Assembly (NCBI GenBank): GCA_024399135.1
Contig: JAKSHY010000005.1
Coordinates: 89,807-153,806 of the forward strand
Reading direction: 5' to 3'
DNA: 64,000 bases
Source: Lachnospiraceae bacterium
GTDB lineage: Bacteria > Bacillota > Clostridia > Lachnospirales > Lachnospiraceae
Position 1 is the stretch's first letter; each line of letters opens with the position of its first letter. Of the stretch, positions 42,375 through 52,460 are shown piece after piece. The notes under the pieces were generated by a model. That model made no database searches, was not told where the DNA came from, and saw nothing but the letters and a program-made list of their open reading frames with translations. A program made the translations under genes and the position numbers.

Positions 42375-44828
42375 TTACTTATTTTCCTGTACTTCGAAAA
42401 CAACCTGTTCTTTCTTATATGAAACCAAAACAGTATCATCTCTTTTTATTTTTCCAAGCAATATTTCCTCAGCCAAAGCATCTTCAACCTTCGATTGCAT
42501 AGCACGTTTAATTGGTCTCGCTCCCATTTTATAATCAGCGAATTTGTCAACAATATACTCTTTTAATGAAGGAGCAAATTTCAATGTAATATTCATCTTT
42601 GTCTTACATCTTGATGCTATATTCTTAGCAACCAATGTAGTAATCTCCAGCATCTCCTTCTTTTCAAGAGGCTTAAAGACAATCATGTCATCAATACGGT
42701 TAATGAATTCAGGCTTAAATATATTTTTTACCTCATCCATAACACCTGCCTTCATCTTCTCATAATCAGCTTCTTTAGAGTTATTCTGAACAAATCCAAG
42801 ATTTTTAGGTGCTATTATTCTCTGTGCACCGGCATTAGATGTCATAATTAAAATGGTATTTTTAAAAGAAACCTTCCTACCCTTTGAATCAGTTATGTGT
42901 CCATCATCCAACACCTGAAGAAGTACATTGAATACATCTGGATGGGCTTTTTCTATTTCATCAAAAAGGACTACTGAGTATGGATTCTTCCTGATTCTCT
43001 CAGACAATTGTCCGCCCTCATCAAAGCCAACATATCCTGGAGGTGCTCCTATCATCTTAGAAACAGAATGTCCCTCCATATATTCTGACATATCTACTCT
43101 GATTAATGCCTGTTCGCTTCCAAAAACCGCCTCAGCAAGTGCTTTACTAAGCTCTGTTTTACCAACACCTGTAGGTCCTAAAAACAGGAATGAGCCTATC
43201 GGTCTATTAGGATCCTGAAGTCCCACGCGGCCTCTTCTTATAGCTTTTGAAACGGCCTCCACAGCCTCATTCTGACCTATAACTCTTTTATGAAGAACTT
43301 TTTCAAGCTTCATCAATCTGTCAGATTCTTTTTCTGTAAGTTTCTTAACTGGGACCTTGGTCCACATAGAAACCACATTAGCTATATCATTTTCTGTGAC
43401 AACTACATTTTTTTGAGCAGTCACAGTTTTTTCCTTTTCAATTAATTTAGATACCTTTTTAAGCTGCTTTTCCTGTTCTTTTTTTAGAATCGACGCTTTA
43501 GCAATGTCTCCTTCTCTTAAGGCATCCTCTAATGCTTCGCAGATTTCATTATATTTCGCCTCAGCTTCAATTCCTTTTTTAGTATTAACAGGAACCTTAA
43601 GCCTTGCTGCTGCAGAAGCTTCATCCATAAGGTCTATAGCCTTATCAGGAAGATTTCTGTCATTAATATATCTTTCCGACAATTCAACACAGGCTTTAAG
43701 GGCATCATCCTCTATCACAACTTTATGATGCTCTTCATATTTATGTGCAATTCCCTTTAGAATTTCGTATGCCTCTTCCTTAGTAGGCTCTTCAATATGA
43801 ACCTGCTGGAATCTTCTCTCTAGCGCTGCATCCTTTTCAACATATTTATGATACTCAGATACTGTAGTTGCTCCAATTAGTTGAAGCTCACCTCTGGCCA
43901 GGGAAGGTTTAAGAATATTAGAAGCATCAATAGCGCCTTCAGCGCCGCCAGCACCTATAATAGTATGCATTTCGTCTATGAAAAGGATTATATTTCCAGC
44001 ATCCTTTACTTCTTTAATTACCTTCTTAATACGTTCTTCGAACTCACCTCTATACTTGGACCCTGCAACCATTCCAGATAGATCAAGCGTTAGAACCTTC
44101 TTTCCTAAAACAGTGTAAGGAACATCGCCCGAAACAATTCTATTAGCAAGGCCTTCAACAACTGCTGTTTTTCCAACACCCGGTTCTCCAATAAGGCAAG
44201 GATTATTCTTGGTTCTTCTGCTTAATATTTCGATAACTCTCTTTATTTCATCATCACGTCCTATAACAGGATCAAGAAGGCCCTTTTTCGCCAAATCTGT
44301 CAAATCCCTGCTATACTGCTCCAATGCTTCCGTAGAACCAGAAGGACTACTCTTCTTTTGCTTTAACTCACGCTTAATTATTGATGGGTCCTCACCCATA
44401 GCAACAATAGTGTCAAAATAAAGCTTCTGTATAGATACACCCAATGTATTAATCAGTCTAAGCGCTACATTATCTCCTATAAGAAGCATTCCAAGAAGAA
44501 GATGTTCTGTTCCTACTTCATCATTTTGAAATCTCTCAGCCTGATCTATAGCAACTTCAATAAGCTCTTTCGCTCTTGGAGAATAGCCATCCTTATCCTT
44601 AACTACTACACCATTTTCAGGAACAATCAGTTCCTGAATCATATCCATTATTCTATCAAGTGTTACACCATTATCAGCAAGAACTCTTCCTGCAACGCCA
44701 ATTTCTTCCTGAAGCATGCCAACAAGAATATGTTCTGTACCAATATATCCAATACGAAGCTTCTTTGATATCTTGGCAGCATATGCCAAGACATCGTTAG
44801 CATTTTTCGTAAATCCGTTAGATTTCAT
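42375..44828 (-). CDS. clpC: ATP-dependent Clp protease ATP-binding subunit ClpC
   Basis: AAA+ unfoldase that feeds ClpP and also serves as a general chaperone. The 817 residues comprise a duplicated Clp-N domain (1-145), AAA1 with GEPGVGKTAVVEGLANRI near residue 213, a UVR-containing middle region (about 420-460), and AAA2 with LGPTGVGKTELSKALAEAVF near 548, ending with the sensor-2 motif GARPIKRAM. ClpC rather than ClpB from the short middle domain. No ctsR, mcsA or mcsB gene is next to it. Confidence 0.95.
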   Translation of the reverse strand: MKSNGFTKNANDVLAYAAKISKKLRIGYIGTEHILVGMLQEEIGVAGRVLADNGVTLDRIMDMIQELIVPENGVVVKDKDGYSPRAKELIEVAIDQAERFQNDEVGTEHLLLGMLLIGDNVALRLINTLGVSIQKLYFDTIVAMGEDPSIIKRELKQKKSSPSGSTEALEQYSRDLTDLAKKGLLDPVIGRDDEIKRVIEILSRRTKNNPCLIGEPGVGKTAVVEGLANRIVSGDVPYTVLGKKVLTLDLSGMVAGSKYRGEFEERIKKVIKEVKDAGNIILFIDEMHTIIGAGGAEGAIDASNILKPSLARGELQLIGATTVSEYHKYVEKDAALERRFQQVHIEEPTKEEAYEILKGIAHKYEEHHKVVIEDDALKACVELSERYINDRNLPDKAIDLMDEASAAARLKVPVNTKKGIEAEAKYNEICEALEDALREGDIAKASILKKEQEKQLKKVSKLIEKEKTVTAQKNVVVTENDIANVVSMWTKVPVKKLTEKESDRLMKLEKVLHKRVIGQNEAVEAVSKAIRRGRVGLQDPNRPIGSFLFLGPTGVGKTELSKALAEAVFGSEQALIRVDMSEYMEGHSVSKMIGAPPGYVGFDEGGQLSERIRKNPYSVVLFDEIEKAHPDVFNVLLQVLDDGHITDSKGRKVSFKNTILIMTSNAGAQRIIAPKNLGFVQNNSKEADYEKMKAGVMDEVKNIFKPEFINRIDDMIVFKPLEKKEMLEITTLVAKNIASRCKTKMNITLKFAPSLKEYIVDKFADYKMGARPIKRAMQSKVEDALAEEILLGKIKRDDTVLVSYKKEQVVFEVQENK

Positions 44829-44834
44829 CTATTA

Positions 44835-46094
44835 TCAATCCTTACTATCAATATTTAAAAACTCAAATTCGAATTCATCCTCATCTGCCAGGAAGTTCTG
44901 AGCACGTCTTGGTCTTCTTTCCTCTTCCACTCTTGGATTCTGTGGTCGTCTTTCTGGCTGTGGAGCACTCTTTTGAGCCCTTGAATCATTTCTTGGCTCT
45001 GGTCTTTCCTGAGGAAGTGGTCTATCTGTTGGACGCTGAAGAGGTCTTTGAGTTTTTGATCTATATCTTATTTCCTCCTGCTCTTCTTCGTCATCATCGT
45101 CATCCTCGAAATCATCTTCGTAATACTCTTCTTCACCAGCGTTACGTGATTTAATGATAAGAAGAATAATGATAACCAGGAAAGCAACCGCTAAAATACC
45201 ACAAACTATAGCTACAATTCTGAATATTGTCAGCTGGCTCTGAACACTCTGATATGACTCATTAAGTGTTCCAATAGCTGTTAACAAATCTGTAACCTTC
45301 TGTCTTGTGTTAGTCACATGATCATATAAATAATACTGATATACTCCATCATCATCTGTAGTATATACAATTTCATAATCATTATTCTCTGGTGTGGACT
45401 CTTCTTCTACAACAGGCTCAGTATTCTGCTGTTCTTCAACAAGACCCTCATCGCCAATTTCACCTTCTGAATTTTCACCCTCTGGATTCTCTATAACTAC
45501 AGGCTCTTCACTTACAGTGACAAGGTCAGATCTTACATATCCTTCCATGTTCTTAGAGTCACATTTGAACTGGTACCACTTATTTCCTGATGCATCATTA
45601 GCTTCACCAATAAGAGTAATCGATGTAGCACCTGGAAGTGTTCCAACCAAAGCATATCCTGTTCCAGCTCCTGATCTTATATTAACTGAAGAATTACCAG
45701 TAATCGTTGCTGTTGTCTCAGAAATAGCTGTTGGTGTAGTTGGTGCAAGTGAATTAGCTGTGTTAGGAGTATCGTTGGCTGTTGCATTCTCATTTCCCTG
45801 AGCTGTCTCTTCAACCTTAACCAAATCACCTCTTACATAGCCTGTCTGACTATCATTGATTTTGATCTTGTACCATGTATATCCATCTGAACCCGCAACT
45901 GTTTCTACCACTTCATACGAAGCGCCCTTTGATCCTGTTGCCACTACATTTCCTGATGTTGAGGCTTCAGACCTTACTCTTATTCCATCCTCAGGTATTT
46001 TAACGTTAGTCGAAAACGCACTTACGAATGTACCTGTAAATAATACTCCTGCAGTAATTAAACTAAGTAGAAACTTAATAGATCTTTTTTTCAT
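44835..46094 (-). CDS. Membrane protein with two extracellular SH3 domains
   Basis: A 419-residue protein from ATG 46094 (MKKRSIKFLLSLITAGVLFT) behind AAAGGAA; a GTG at 46127 is less likely. It has a signal peptide, two bacterial SH3-type domains (IRVRSEASTSGNVVA with YVRGDLV, then VNIRSGAGTGYALVG with YVRSDLV), a Pro/Glu linker, a coiled segment, one transmembrane helix (about 285-310, FRIVAIVCGILAVAFLVIII) and a long charged, disordered cytoplasmic tail rich in Arg, Pro and Glu. Likely binds the cell wall outside. Next to clpC with a 6-bp gap. Confidence 0.85.
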   Translation of the reverse strand: MKKRSIKFLLSLITAGVLFTGTFVSAFSTNVKIPEDGIRVRSEASTSGNVVATGSKGASYEVVETVAGSDGYTWYKIKINDSQTGYVRGDLVKVEETAQGNENATANDTPNTANSLAPTTPTAISETTATITGNSSVNIRSGAGTGYALVGTLPGATSITLIGEANDASGNKWYQFKCDSKNMEGYVRSDLVTVSEEPVVIENPEGENSEGEIGDEGLVEEQQNTEPVVEEESTPENNDYEIVYTTDDDGVYQYYLYDHVTNTRQKVTDLLTAIGTLNESYQSVQSQLTIFRIVAIVCGILAVAFLVIIILLIIKSRNAGEEEYYEDDFEDDDDDEEEQEEIRYRSKTQRPLQRPTDRPLPQERPEPRNDSRAQKSAPQPERRPQNPRVEEERRPRRAQNFLADEDEFEFEFLNIDSKD

Positions 46095-46141
46095 CAATAT
46101 ATTCCTTTCCGAAGGAAACTCCTTCACTAATTATATCAAAA

Positions 46142-46402
46142 CTAAATTAAATCAAACTTCCCATCTTCTATCATTTGATTAACTGTATTCCTCGATACTC
46201 CCGTACCCTTTACTACCTCAGTAACATTTGTACCAGGATTTGCTTCTACGAAGGCGCGAACCTTCCCGTAGTCATCCATAGCCTCATTTCCACATTTTTC
46301 ACATTTGTATATGCCACGGATATGCTTTATATATCTCCCACCGCACTTTTCGCATTTTGTAGGTCTGTGATACAATTCATCTTCTAGAATTATGCCAGTC
46401 AT
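46142..46402 (-). CDS. Zinc-ribbon and helix-turn-helix protein
   Basis: An 86-residue protein. Residues 14-40 form a zinc ribbon (CEKCGGRY, later YKCEKCGNEAM); residues about 50-80 form a helix-turn-helix (VEANPGTNVTEVVKGTGVSR, then NTVNQMI). The architecture resembles the flagellar-region protein YvyF/TIGR03826, but no flagellar genes are near, so it may be a small DNA- or RNA-binding regulator. It abuts purD (stop and start adjacent). Confidence 0.8.
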   Translation of the reverse strand: MTGIILEDELYHRPTKCEKCGGRYIKHIRGIYKCEKCGNEAMDDYGKVRAFVEANPGTNVTEVVKGTGVSRNTVNQMIEDGKFDLI

Positions 46403-47674
46403 TTAAACCTCGTCAATAGCCTTTCCTATATCGTGTCTCATATATTTATTCTCGAATGAGACCCACTCAGTTGCATCATATGCTTTCTTTCTTGCTTCCT
46501 TAAGAGTTTCACCCTTTGCTGTAATGCCAAGAACTCTTCCACCATTCGTCACAATACCTTCATCAGTTTTCTTGGTTCCAGCATGGAAGCAGTAATAGTC
46601 ATCCTTATTATCAAATTTTTCAAGACCGCTGATTAAAAATCCTTTTTCATATTTAACAGGATATCCATCCGATGCCAGGATTACGCAAACACATGCATTG
46701 TCCTCGAATTCTAAATCAACCTTGTCTAAAGTTCCATCAATACATGCATCAATAACATCAATAATATCATTCTTCATTCTAGGAAGAACAACCTGCGCCT
46801 CTGGATCACCGAATCTTGCATTATATTCAAGAACTCTTGGTCCATTAGGTGTGAGCATGAGGCCGAAGAAAATGACACCCTTAAAAGGTCTTCCTTCTTC
46901 CTTCATCGCATCAACAGTTGCCTGATAAATATATTTTTTACAAAATTCATCTACTTCCTCTGTATAGAACGGGCTTGGTGAGAAATTACCCATTCCACCT
47001 GTATTAAGTCCTGTATCACCATCTCCAGCTCTTTTATGATCCTGAGCTGATGACATAATCTTAATTGTATTACCATCAACAAATGAAAGAACTGAAACTT
47101 CACGTCCTGTCATGAATTCTTCAATAACTAGTCTTGAACCAGCATCTCCGAACTGCTTGTCAAGCATTATAAGTTTTACACCTTCAATTGCTTCTTCAAG
47201 CGTATCGCAAATCAAAACTCCCTTTCCAAGAGCTAAACCGTCTGCCTTTAACACTATAGGCATATCAGCCTTCTTTAAATATTCTATAGCAGCGTCTGCA
47301 TCATCAAAATTCTCGTATTTAGCAGTTGGAATATTGTACTTTTTCATTAAATCCTTAGAAAACGCTTTAGAGCCCTCTAATATGGCTGCATTCTTTCTTG
47401 GTCCGAAAGTTCTTATACCTTCTTCCTCAAGTTTGTCTACCAATCCGCCAACCAAAGGATCATCCATACCAACTATAACAAGGTCAATTTTTTCTTCCTT
47501 CGAAAAATCAACTATCTTGCCAAACTCCATTGCTCCAATAGGAACACATTCTGCTATCATTCCAATACCAGCATTTCCTGGAGCACAAAAAATCTTATCA
47601 ACTCTTTTACTCTTACTAACGGCAGTAGCTATAGCATGCTCTCTTCCACCGCTTCCTACGATTAATACTCTCAT
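46403..47674 (-). CDS. purD: Phosphoribosylamine-glycine ligase
   Basis: ATP-grasp enzyme for purine step 2. The 423-residue protein shows VLIVGSGGREHAIATAVSKS at the start, APGNAGI, KADGLALGKGVLI near residue 142, and FNPS-like GNFSPSPFYTEEV with ARFGDPEAQVVLPRM near 288. Its ATG overlaps the purN stop by 4 bp. Part of purE-purM-purN-purD. Confidence 0.97.
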   Translation of the reverse strand: MRVLIVGSGGREHAIATAVSKSKRVDKIFCAPGNAGIGMIAECVPIGAMEFGKIVDFSKEEKIDLVIVGMDDPLVGGLVDKLEEEGIRTFGPRKNAAILEGSKAFSKDLMKKYNIPTAKYENFDDADAAIEYLKKADMPIVLKADGLALGKGVLICDTLEEAIEGVKLIMLDKQFGDAGSRLVIEEFMTGREVSVLSFVDGNTIKIMSSAQDHKRAGDGDTGLNTGGMGNFSPSPFYTEEVDEFCKKYIYQATVDAMKEEGRPFKGVIFFGLMLTPNGPRVLEYNARFGDPEAQVVLPRMKNDIIDVIDACIDGTLDKVDLEFEDNACVCVILASDGYPVKYEKGFLISGLEKFDNKDDYYCFHAGTKKTDEGIVTNGGRVLGITAKGETLKEARKKAYDATEWVSFENKYMRHDIGKAIDEV

Positions 47675-48270
47675 CTGTATTCCTCTTTCTTAGCTATTTC
47701 ATTTATTACACCTGGTAATAATATCCACTCTGCCTGCTCCATAACTCTCTTCTGAAGGACTTCTGGCGTATCACCATCCTCAATATATACTGCCTTCTGA
47801 GCTATAATCTTTCCAGTATCTGTGCCTTCATCCACGAAATGAACTGTAGCTCCTGTAACCTTAACGCCACGCTTTAATGCTTCTTCATGAACCTTAAGTC
47901 CATAAAAGCCCGTTCCACAAAAAGATGGAATAAGTGAAGGGTGAATATTGATAATCTTATTAGGATATTTCCTAACAAGCTCTTCTGGAATAATAACCAA
48001 AAAACCTGCAAGAACAATCAAATCAACATTCCAGCTATCAATCTTTTCTATAAAGGCCTTATTAAAAGCCTCTCTGTTTTCATAATTCTTAGGACTTATA
48101 CATACATTATCTATACCAGCGTTCTCGGCTCTTTTTAATGCATAAGCATCTGCGTTATTAGAGAAAACTCCAACTATCTTAGTGTTAGCTATCGCTCCAT
48201 TTTCGACTCCATCAATAATGGCCTGGAGATTAGTACCTCCACCTGACACGCATACAGCAATTCTTAGCAT
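47671..48270 (-). CDS. purN: Phosphoribosylglycinamide formyltransferase
   Basis: Transfers formyl from 10-formyl-tetrahydrofolate to GAR. The 199-residue protein has [20 protein letters not shown] at the N-terminus, [20 protein letters not shown], the catalytic [13 protein letters not shown] and [19 protein letters not shown] segments. It overlaps purM by 7 bp and purD by 4 bp. It links the folate genes of this window to purine synthesis. Confidence 0.97.
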   Translation of the reverse strand: MLRIAVCVSGGGTNLQAIIDGVENGAIANTKIVGVFSNNADAYALKRAENAGIDNVCISPKNYENREAFNKAFIEKIDSWNVDLIVLAGFLVIIPEELVRKYPNKIINIHPSLIPSFCGTGFYGLKVHEEALKRGVKVTGATVHFVDEGTDTGKIIAQKAVYIEDGDTPEVLQKRVMEQAEWILLPGVINEIAKKEEYR

Positions 48271-49289
48271 AATGTGACACCCTTCTTACCTTCTTCAATG
48301 TGGCCAATAACATATGGTGTTTCACCAGCATCCTTAATTGCCTTCATGGTAGCATCTGCATCCTTTGGATCAACTGCAATTACCATTCCAAGTCCCATGT
48401 TATATGTATTAAACATCATCTGATCTTCAATTTTTCCTGTCTTCTGAAGAAGCTTGAAGATAGGAAGTATTTCAAAGCTGTCAAGCTTAATCACGGCATT
48501 GGCATTATCAGGAAGCATTCTTGGAATATTCTCATAGAAACCGCCACCTGTAATATGACTGCAGCCCTTTACTGTGACACCGGCGTTCTTAATTGCTTTA
48601 AGCGCCTTAACATATATCTTGGTAGGTGCAATTAACGCTTCACCTAGTGTGCATCCTAATTCATCATAATATGTATCAAGGCTTTCCTTAGTCATCTCAA
48701 AAACCTTGCGAACCAGCGAAAATCCGTTACTATGCACTCCTGAGGATGCTATTCCTATAAGAATGTCACCAGCTTTAATATTTTCACCTGTGATTAAATC
48801 CTTCTTGTCAACAACACCTACTGCAAAACCAGCAAGATCATATTCATCCTCTGGCATAAGTCCTGGATGTTCTGCTGTCTCTCCACCAATCAATGAAGCC
48901 TCTGACATCTTACAGCCTTCTGCAACACCCTTTACTATTTCTGCGATCTTTTCAGGATAATTCTTTCCACATGCTATGTAATCAAGGAAGAATAATGGTT
49001 CTCCACCTGCGCATACAACATCATTAACGCACATAGCTACAGCATCAATTCCGATAGTATCATGCTTGTCCATTATGAAAGCAAGTTTAACCTTAGTTCC
49101 ACATCCATCAGTTCCTGACAGAAGAACAGGTTCTTCCATTTCTTTAATTTTCTCTAAAGAAAAGGCTCCTGAAAATCCGCCAAGAGCACCTAAAACTTCT
49201 GGGCGGTATGTATCCTTAACATATCCTTTCATTAATTCAACGGACTTGTAGCCTGCTTCGATATCAACACCAGCTGATTTGTAATCCAT
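48264..49289 (-). CDS. purM: Phosphoribosylformylglycinamidine cyclo-ligase
   Basis: AIR synthetase, step 5. The 341-residue protein shows the AIRS signatures [35 protein letters not shown] near 59, [20 protein letters not shown] near 79, and [20 protein letters not shown] near 177. GGAGAG precedes its ATG. Downstream of purE by 23 bp. Confidence 0.97.
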   Translation of the reverse strand: MDYKSAGVDIEAGYKSVELMKGYVKDTYRPEVLGALGGFSGAFSLEKIKEMEEPVLLSGTDGCGTKVKLAFIMDKHDTIGIDAVAMCVNDVVCAGGEPLFFLDYIACGKNYPEKIAEIVKGVAEGCKMSEASLIGGETAEHPGLMPEDEYDLAGFAVGVVDKKDLITGENIKAGDILIGIASSGVHSNGFSLVRKVFEMTKESLDTYYDELGCTLGEALIAPTKIYVKALKAIKNAGVTVKGCSHITGGGFYENIPRMLPDNANAVIKLDSFEILPIFKLLQKTGKIEDQMMFNTYNMGLGMVIAVDPKDADATMKAIKDAGETPYVIGHIEEGKKGVTLC

Positions 49290-49312
49290 CTTTTCTCTCC
49301 TTATATTATAAT

Positions 49313-49819
49313 TTATTTAGTATAATCCTTATATCCAACTTCCTGTAATCTTGCATCCTTAGCATCAACCTGAGCCTTCTGCTTAGCGGAATACTCTTTT
49401 AATTTTCCTAACAATTCAGCATCAGACATTGCAAGCATTCTGGCAGCCAGAAGACCTGCATTTAACCCACCATTAATAGCAACTGTAGCAACCGGGATTC
49501 CTGGTGGCATCTGAACTATGGAATATAAAGCATCCTGTCCGCCAACAGCTCCTCCTCCCATTGGTATTCCTATAACAGGCATTGGGAATATAGCAGCACA
49601 CATACCTGGAAGATGAGCAGCCATTCCAGCTCCTGCAATTATTACCTTAAAGCCTTTTTCTTCAGCTGTTTTAGCATAGTCGAAGAAAATATCTGGTTCT
49701 CTGTGAGCAGAGATGATTTTCATTTCAAAACTAATTCCGAGTTCTTCTAATACAGCAGCTGCTTTAGACATAACTGGCATATCAGAATCAGAACCCATAA
49801 CTATTCCAACCTGTGGCAT
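49313..49819 (-). CDS. purE: N5-carboxyaminoimidazole ribonucleotide mutase
   Basis: Class I PurE converting N5-CAIR to CAIR. The 168-residue protein has [34 protein letters not shown] with catalytic His near residue 45, [13 protein letters not shown] and [14 protein letters not shown]. First gene of the pur run, with a good promoter at 49871-49899. Its partner purK is not adjacent. Confidence 0.96.
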   Translation of the reverse strand: MPQVGIVMGSDSDMPVMSKAAAVLEELGISFEMKIISAHREPDIFFDYAKTAEEKGFKVIIAGAGMAAHLPGMCAAIFPMPVIGIPMGGGAVGGQDALYSIVQMPPGIPVATVAINGGLNAGLLAARMLAMSDAELLGKLKEYSAKQKAQVDAKDARLQEVGYKDYTK

Positions 49820-49870
49820 ATTAAAAACCTCTTTTCATTGATATATGTGCCTAACTACCCACACTTCAAT

Positions 49871-49899
49871 ATCATACTAAAATAACAGTTTAAATGCAA
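49871..49899 (-). promoter_or_regulatory. Promoter of purE-purM-purN-purD
   Basis: On the minus strand TTGCAT (49894-49899) and TATGAT (49871-49876) are separated by 17 bases, 52 bp ahead of purE. No purine riboswitch is visible in the short leader. Confidence 0.6.
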
Positions 49900-49922
49900 C
49901 AATATTTAGCACCAAAAAAGTA

Positions 49923-49947
49923 AAAGCCCCACAATATGTAGGGCTTA
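49923..49947 (-). terminator. Intrinsic terminator after the aminopeptidase gene
   Basis: AAGCCC pairs with GGGCTT, with two further pairs across a mismatch; on the minus strand it continues into TTTTACTTTTTTGG. It isolates the aminopeptidase operon from purE. Confidence 0.75.
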
Positions 49948-49953
49948 CTAACA

Positions 49954-51963
49954 TCAGTTCATACTATCTAATGCTTCATTTAATATCATCGTTCCTTCAA
50001 GCACGAATCTTCCGTTTTCAATTATGGTAACAACACTGTTATCTTCTTTAACAATACTTATTTCCCCAAGCTCATCATACGGAATTGTAACGTCCGTATG
50101 GCAATTAAAATACGCATTCATAGGATCTTCGTCTCTTTTTAATGAACACTCATTTTCTTTTGCTATTATTTCCTTTCCATCAGGATTATAAACCTTAACA
50201 TCTTCTGCATGTGAATAGCATGTATCCCCGAAAGCAAAATGAGGTCCTGTTTTTTCTGCAATAAGAATTGGAAGCTTGTCTTCAATGCCATATTTTCTGG
50301 CCATAACGAATGCCGTTGTATTAGTTCCAATTGCGAATTCACCCATCGGAAGAGTGTCATGATGATAAAGGACATTGTCCTTAATAAATTTTTGATTTTC
50401 TTCGTCAGTATCAAAGTTCGAACAGGTATATTCTTTAACCATTCCGTTCCTTATGGTTAACATAATATCTTTATACTCAAGACCATTCAAAAATACTTTC
50501 TTAACATGAAGTACTCCCTCAGTATCCTTAAGAACCGGTGATGTAAAGACCTCTCCAACCGGAATGTTAACATCTGCAACACAGTTTTCAAACTTGGTTT
50601 CTTTAGCAGGATTTCCTAATTTATGTAAACTAACCTTCAGGTTTGTTTTATTTCCATTCATGCCTTTAACTATTGCATATTCGCCAAGATCAAGGGTATC
50701 TATGATATTCTGCTGCACCGTCTGGTAAAGCTTATAGTCAAGAGTATTAAGCTTAATAACCTCATCAAATATCTTATCGTATGGCTCCCCGATATCAGGA
50801 GTTGGAAAAGCGATAATTGTAAAGCTTCTCTCCTCTTCCTTAATATATTTATTCTGAATAGCCATTGCCTTCGATGCATACTGGGTTATTAGCTTATTCT
50901 GCTCTTCGGTATATTCTAAGATCGTATCCTTTAATTCATACTGAGGAGCAATTTCACCGAAAACCTCCATCACTGCAGGTCCACCATATAACGAAGCTTC
51001 CTTTTGGTGAGCCTCATACGCGTTTTCCAAAGCTTCAAGCTTAATGGTGTTAATATGTTTGTCTAAAATGAGTGACGCATCATCCTTATGTTCAAACTCA
51101 TACTGTCTTGACGGGCACGCTCCCTGATAGCCTATTCTTTGAATTCCCCTTCCCTGCAGAAGATTCATTCTGGCTCTTGAAATCGTTGGTTTAAGTCCCA
51201 TCTTCTTAAAATTCTCTATTGCAAGCTTAACAACCGGTTCGAAGCCTAAGTTATATCTAATTCCTACAATCTTCTTTTTCGTAATATCTTTAGAAGTTGT
51301 TATGAAGCCTATTCTATACCCTTCTGTAAAGGTATCTGCCATTTTCTTAAGTGTGTCATACGGAAGGGAATTAAGATAACTCAGTGTCCTCTCTTCAATT
51401 TCAGTCACATATTCACCGTAAAAATACAGACTCCTTATGTCTGACCAGTCCGAATTCATGATTAGCTTAGTTGCAAAATCTTCATCCATTGATAGCATAT
51501 TATGAATTTTTTCAAAGACTGCATCCTTAGTATAATCACTGACATAATAATAAAGAATATTTCTTAAATCCTCATCCTTTACCTCTGCATCATCCTGCAC
51601 TGCTGCTATGTACGCAGAATAAAACTCTAAAAAAAGTTCCATTCGAATAAGTATATTATTAAGATCCTTTTCAAAAATATAAGGAATAATAGCACCTATT
51701 TCAGCAGATAATGCGCAAAGATATTTATTTGTTATGTCAACCTGATTATCTTTAAATTTTGAGTAAAGCGCCGAGTTAAGTTCTCGAAGTTCATCGAGCC
51801 CAAGTTTACATAACTTTCCACTTTCGACTTTATCCAAAACTTCAATTCCATACAAAATAAATTCTGCCTCTTGCTGGAAGAATTTTCCATCCAAAGAAGG
51901 CAGAATATTTTCATTAACTATTTCTTTAATTCTTTCTTTTGCTAATTCAAATCTTTCTATCAT
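49954..51963 (-). CDS. M29-type aminopeptidase with long N-terminal extension
   Basis: A 669-residue cytoplasmic protein. The C-terminal 400 residues resemble thermophilic/AmpS-like M29 metallo-aminopeptidases: MLTIRNGMVKEYTCSNFDTD, GEFAIGTNTTAFVMARKYGI and LIAEKTGPHFAFGDTCYSHA supply Glu, His and Tyr residues, then VTIPYDELGEISIV. The N-terminal 260 residues are helical and absent from typical M29 enzymes of about 410 residues, so their role (oligomer or substrate selection) is open. Its TTG/ATG-coupled upstream partner is a DUF6142-like membrane protein. Confidence 0.82.
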   Translation of the reverse strand: MIERFELAKERIKEIVNENILPSLDGKFFQQEAEFILYGIEVLDKVESGKLCKLGLDELRELNSALYSKFKDNQVDITNKYLCALSAEIGAIIPYIFEKDLNNILIRMELFLEFYSAYIAAVQDDAEVKDEDLRNILYYYVSDYTKDAVFEKIHNMLSMDEDFATKLIMNSDWSDIRSLYFYGEYVTEIEERTLSYLNSLPYDTLKKMADTFTEGYRIGFITTSKDITKKKIVGIRYNLGFEPVVKLAIENFKKMGLKPTISRARMNLLQGRGIQRIGYQGACPSRQYEFEHKDDASLILDKHINTIKLEALENAYEAHQKEASLYGGPAVMEVFGEIAPQYELKDTILEYTEEQNKLITQYASKAMAIQNKYIKEEERSFTIIAFPTPDIGEPYDKIFDEVIKLNTLDYKLYQTVQQNIIDTLDLGEYAIVKGMNGNKTNLKVSLHKLGNPAKETKFENCVADVNIPVGEVFTSPVLKDTEGVLHVKKVFLNGLEYKDIMLTIRNGMVKEYTCSNFDTDEENQKFIKDNVLYHHDTLPMGEFAIGTNTTAFVMARKYGIEDKLPILIAEKTGPHFAFGDTCYSHAEDVKVYNPDGKEIIAKENECSLKRDEDPMNAYFNCHTDVTIPYDELGEISIVKEDNSVVTIIENGRFVLEGTMILNEALDSMN

Positions 51964-52280
51964 TATTCAATAAATGCTCCCGCATATAAAATTATACTCA
52001 AAAGAATAAGTCCCACCGAATTAATAACCATTCCGGATATCTTAAACAGCTTAAACCTGTCCGATTCAAAAAAGGAATATATACCAAGTCCATAACCAAC
52101 CATCATATATATTATGGCCAAAAGTGCGGATACTCCATATCGGTCTATACCAACTCCTCTTAATGAGTATGACTTCTGAATACAAAAAGCCAGAGTAAGA
52201 GCTGACATGAGTCCGAATATTGTCGACATTATTCCATATACAGATTGTCGCTTGTTGGTGAATTTATATCCGTTAATCAA
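51963..52280 (-). CDS. Small membrane protein, DUF6142-like
   Basis: A 105-residue protein with three hydrophobic segments (about 14-36, 49-69 and 80-101). It begins at TTG 52280 (INGYKFTNKRQSVYGIMSTI follows the initiator) with GGGGA four bases upstream; no better start exists. The opening GYKFTNKRQSxxGIMS pattern resembles what I recall as DUF6142. Stop overlaps the aminopeptidase start by one base. Function unknown. Confidence 0.72.
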   Translation of the reverse strand: MINGYKFTNKRQSVYGIMSTIFGLMSALTLAFCIQKSYSLRGVGIDRYGVSALLAIIYMMVGYGLGIYSFFESDRFKLFKISGMVINSVGLILLSIILYAGAFIE

Positions 52281-52288
52281 AGCTTCCC

Positions 52289-52441
52289 CTAGAACATGAT
52301 ATTAGATTTATGCTTAATAAGCTTGGCACCGCTAACAATCAACAATATACCTGCTGCAATACCTGAAACAATCGCACCAATCCCTATAACAATATTAAGG
52401 ATGCCGGAATTATCCATTGTTTTATATATTTTTTCTTCCAT
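52289..52441 (-). CDS. 50-residue single-span membrane protein
   Basis: Read on the minus strand: MEEKIYKTMDNSGILNIVIG, one hydrophobic helix (about 14-39, IGAIVSGIAAGILLIVSGAK) and a short basic tail KLIKHKSNIMF. The AGAGGTATAACTT region supplies a ribosome site. It sits 8 bp upstream of the DUF6142-like gene and 20 bp after pyrE, so they are probably co-transcribed. A conserved partner of the DUF6142-like protein is likely but unproven. Confidence 0.72.
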   Translation of the reverse strand: MEEKIYKTMDNSGILNIVIGIGAIVSGIAAGILLIVSGAKLIKHKSNIMF

Positions 52442-52460
52442 AAGTTATACCTCTCTATTA

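Noticed and set aside
46142..46402. Flagellar operon protein YvyF
   Set aside because: Domain order is similar, but there are no flagellar genes nearby; only the domain description was kept.
49820..49870. Purine riboswitch upstream of purE
   Set aside because: The leader is only about 45 bases and lacks the riboswitch's conserved loops.
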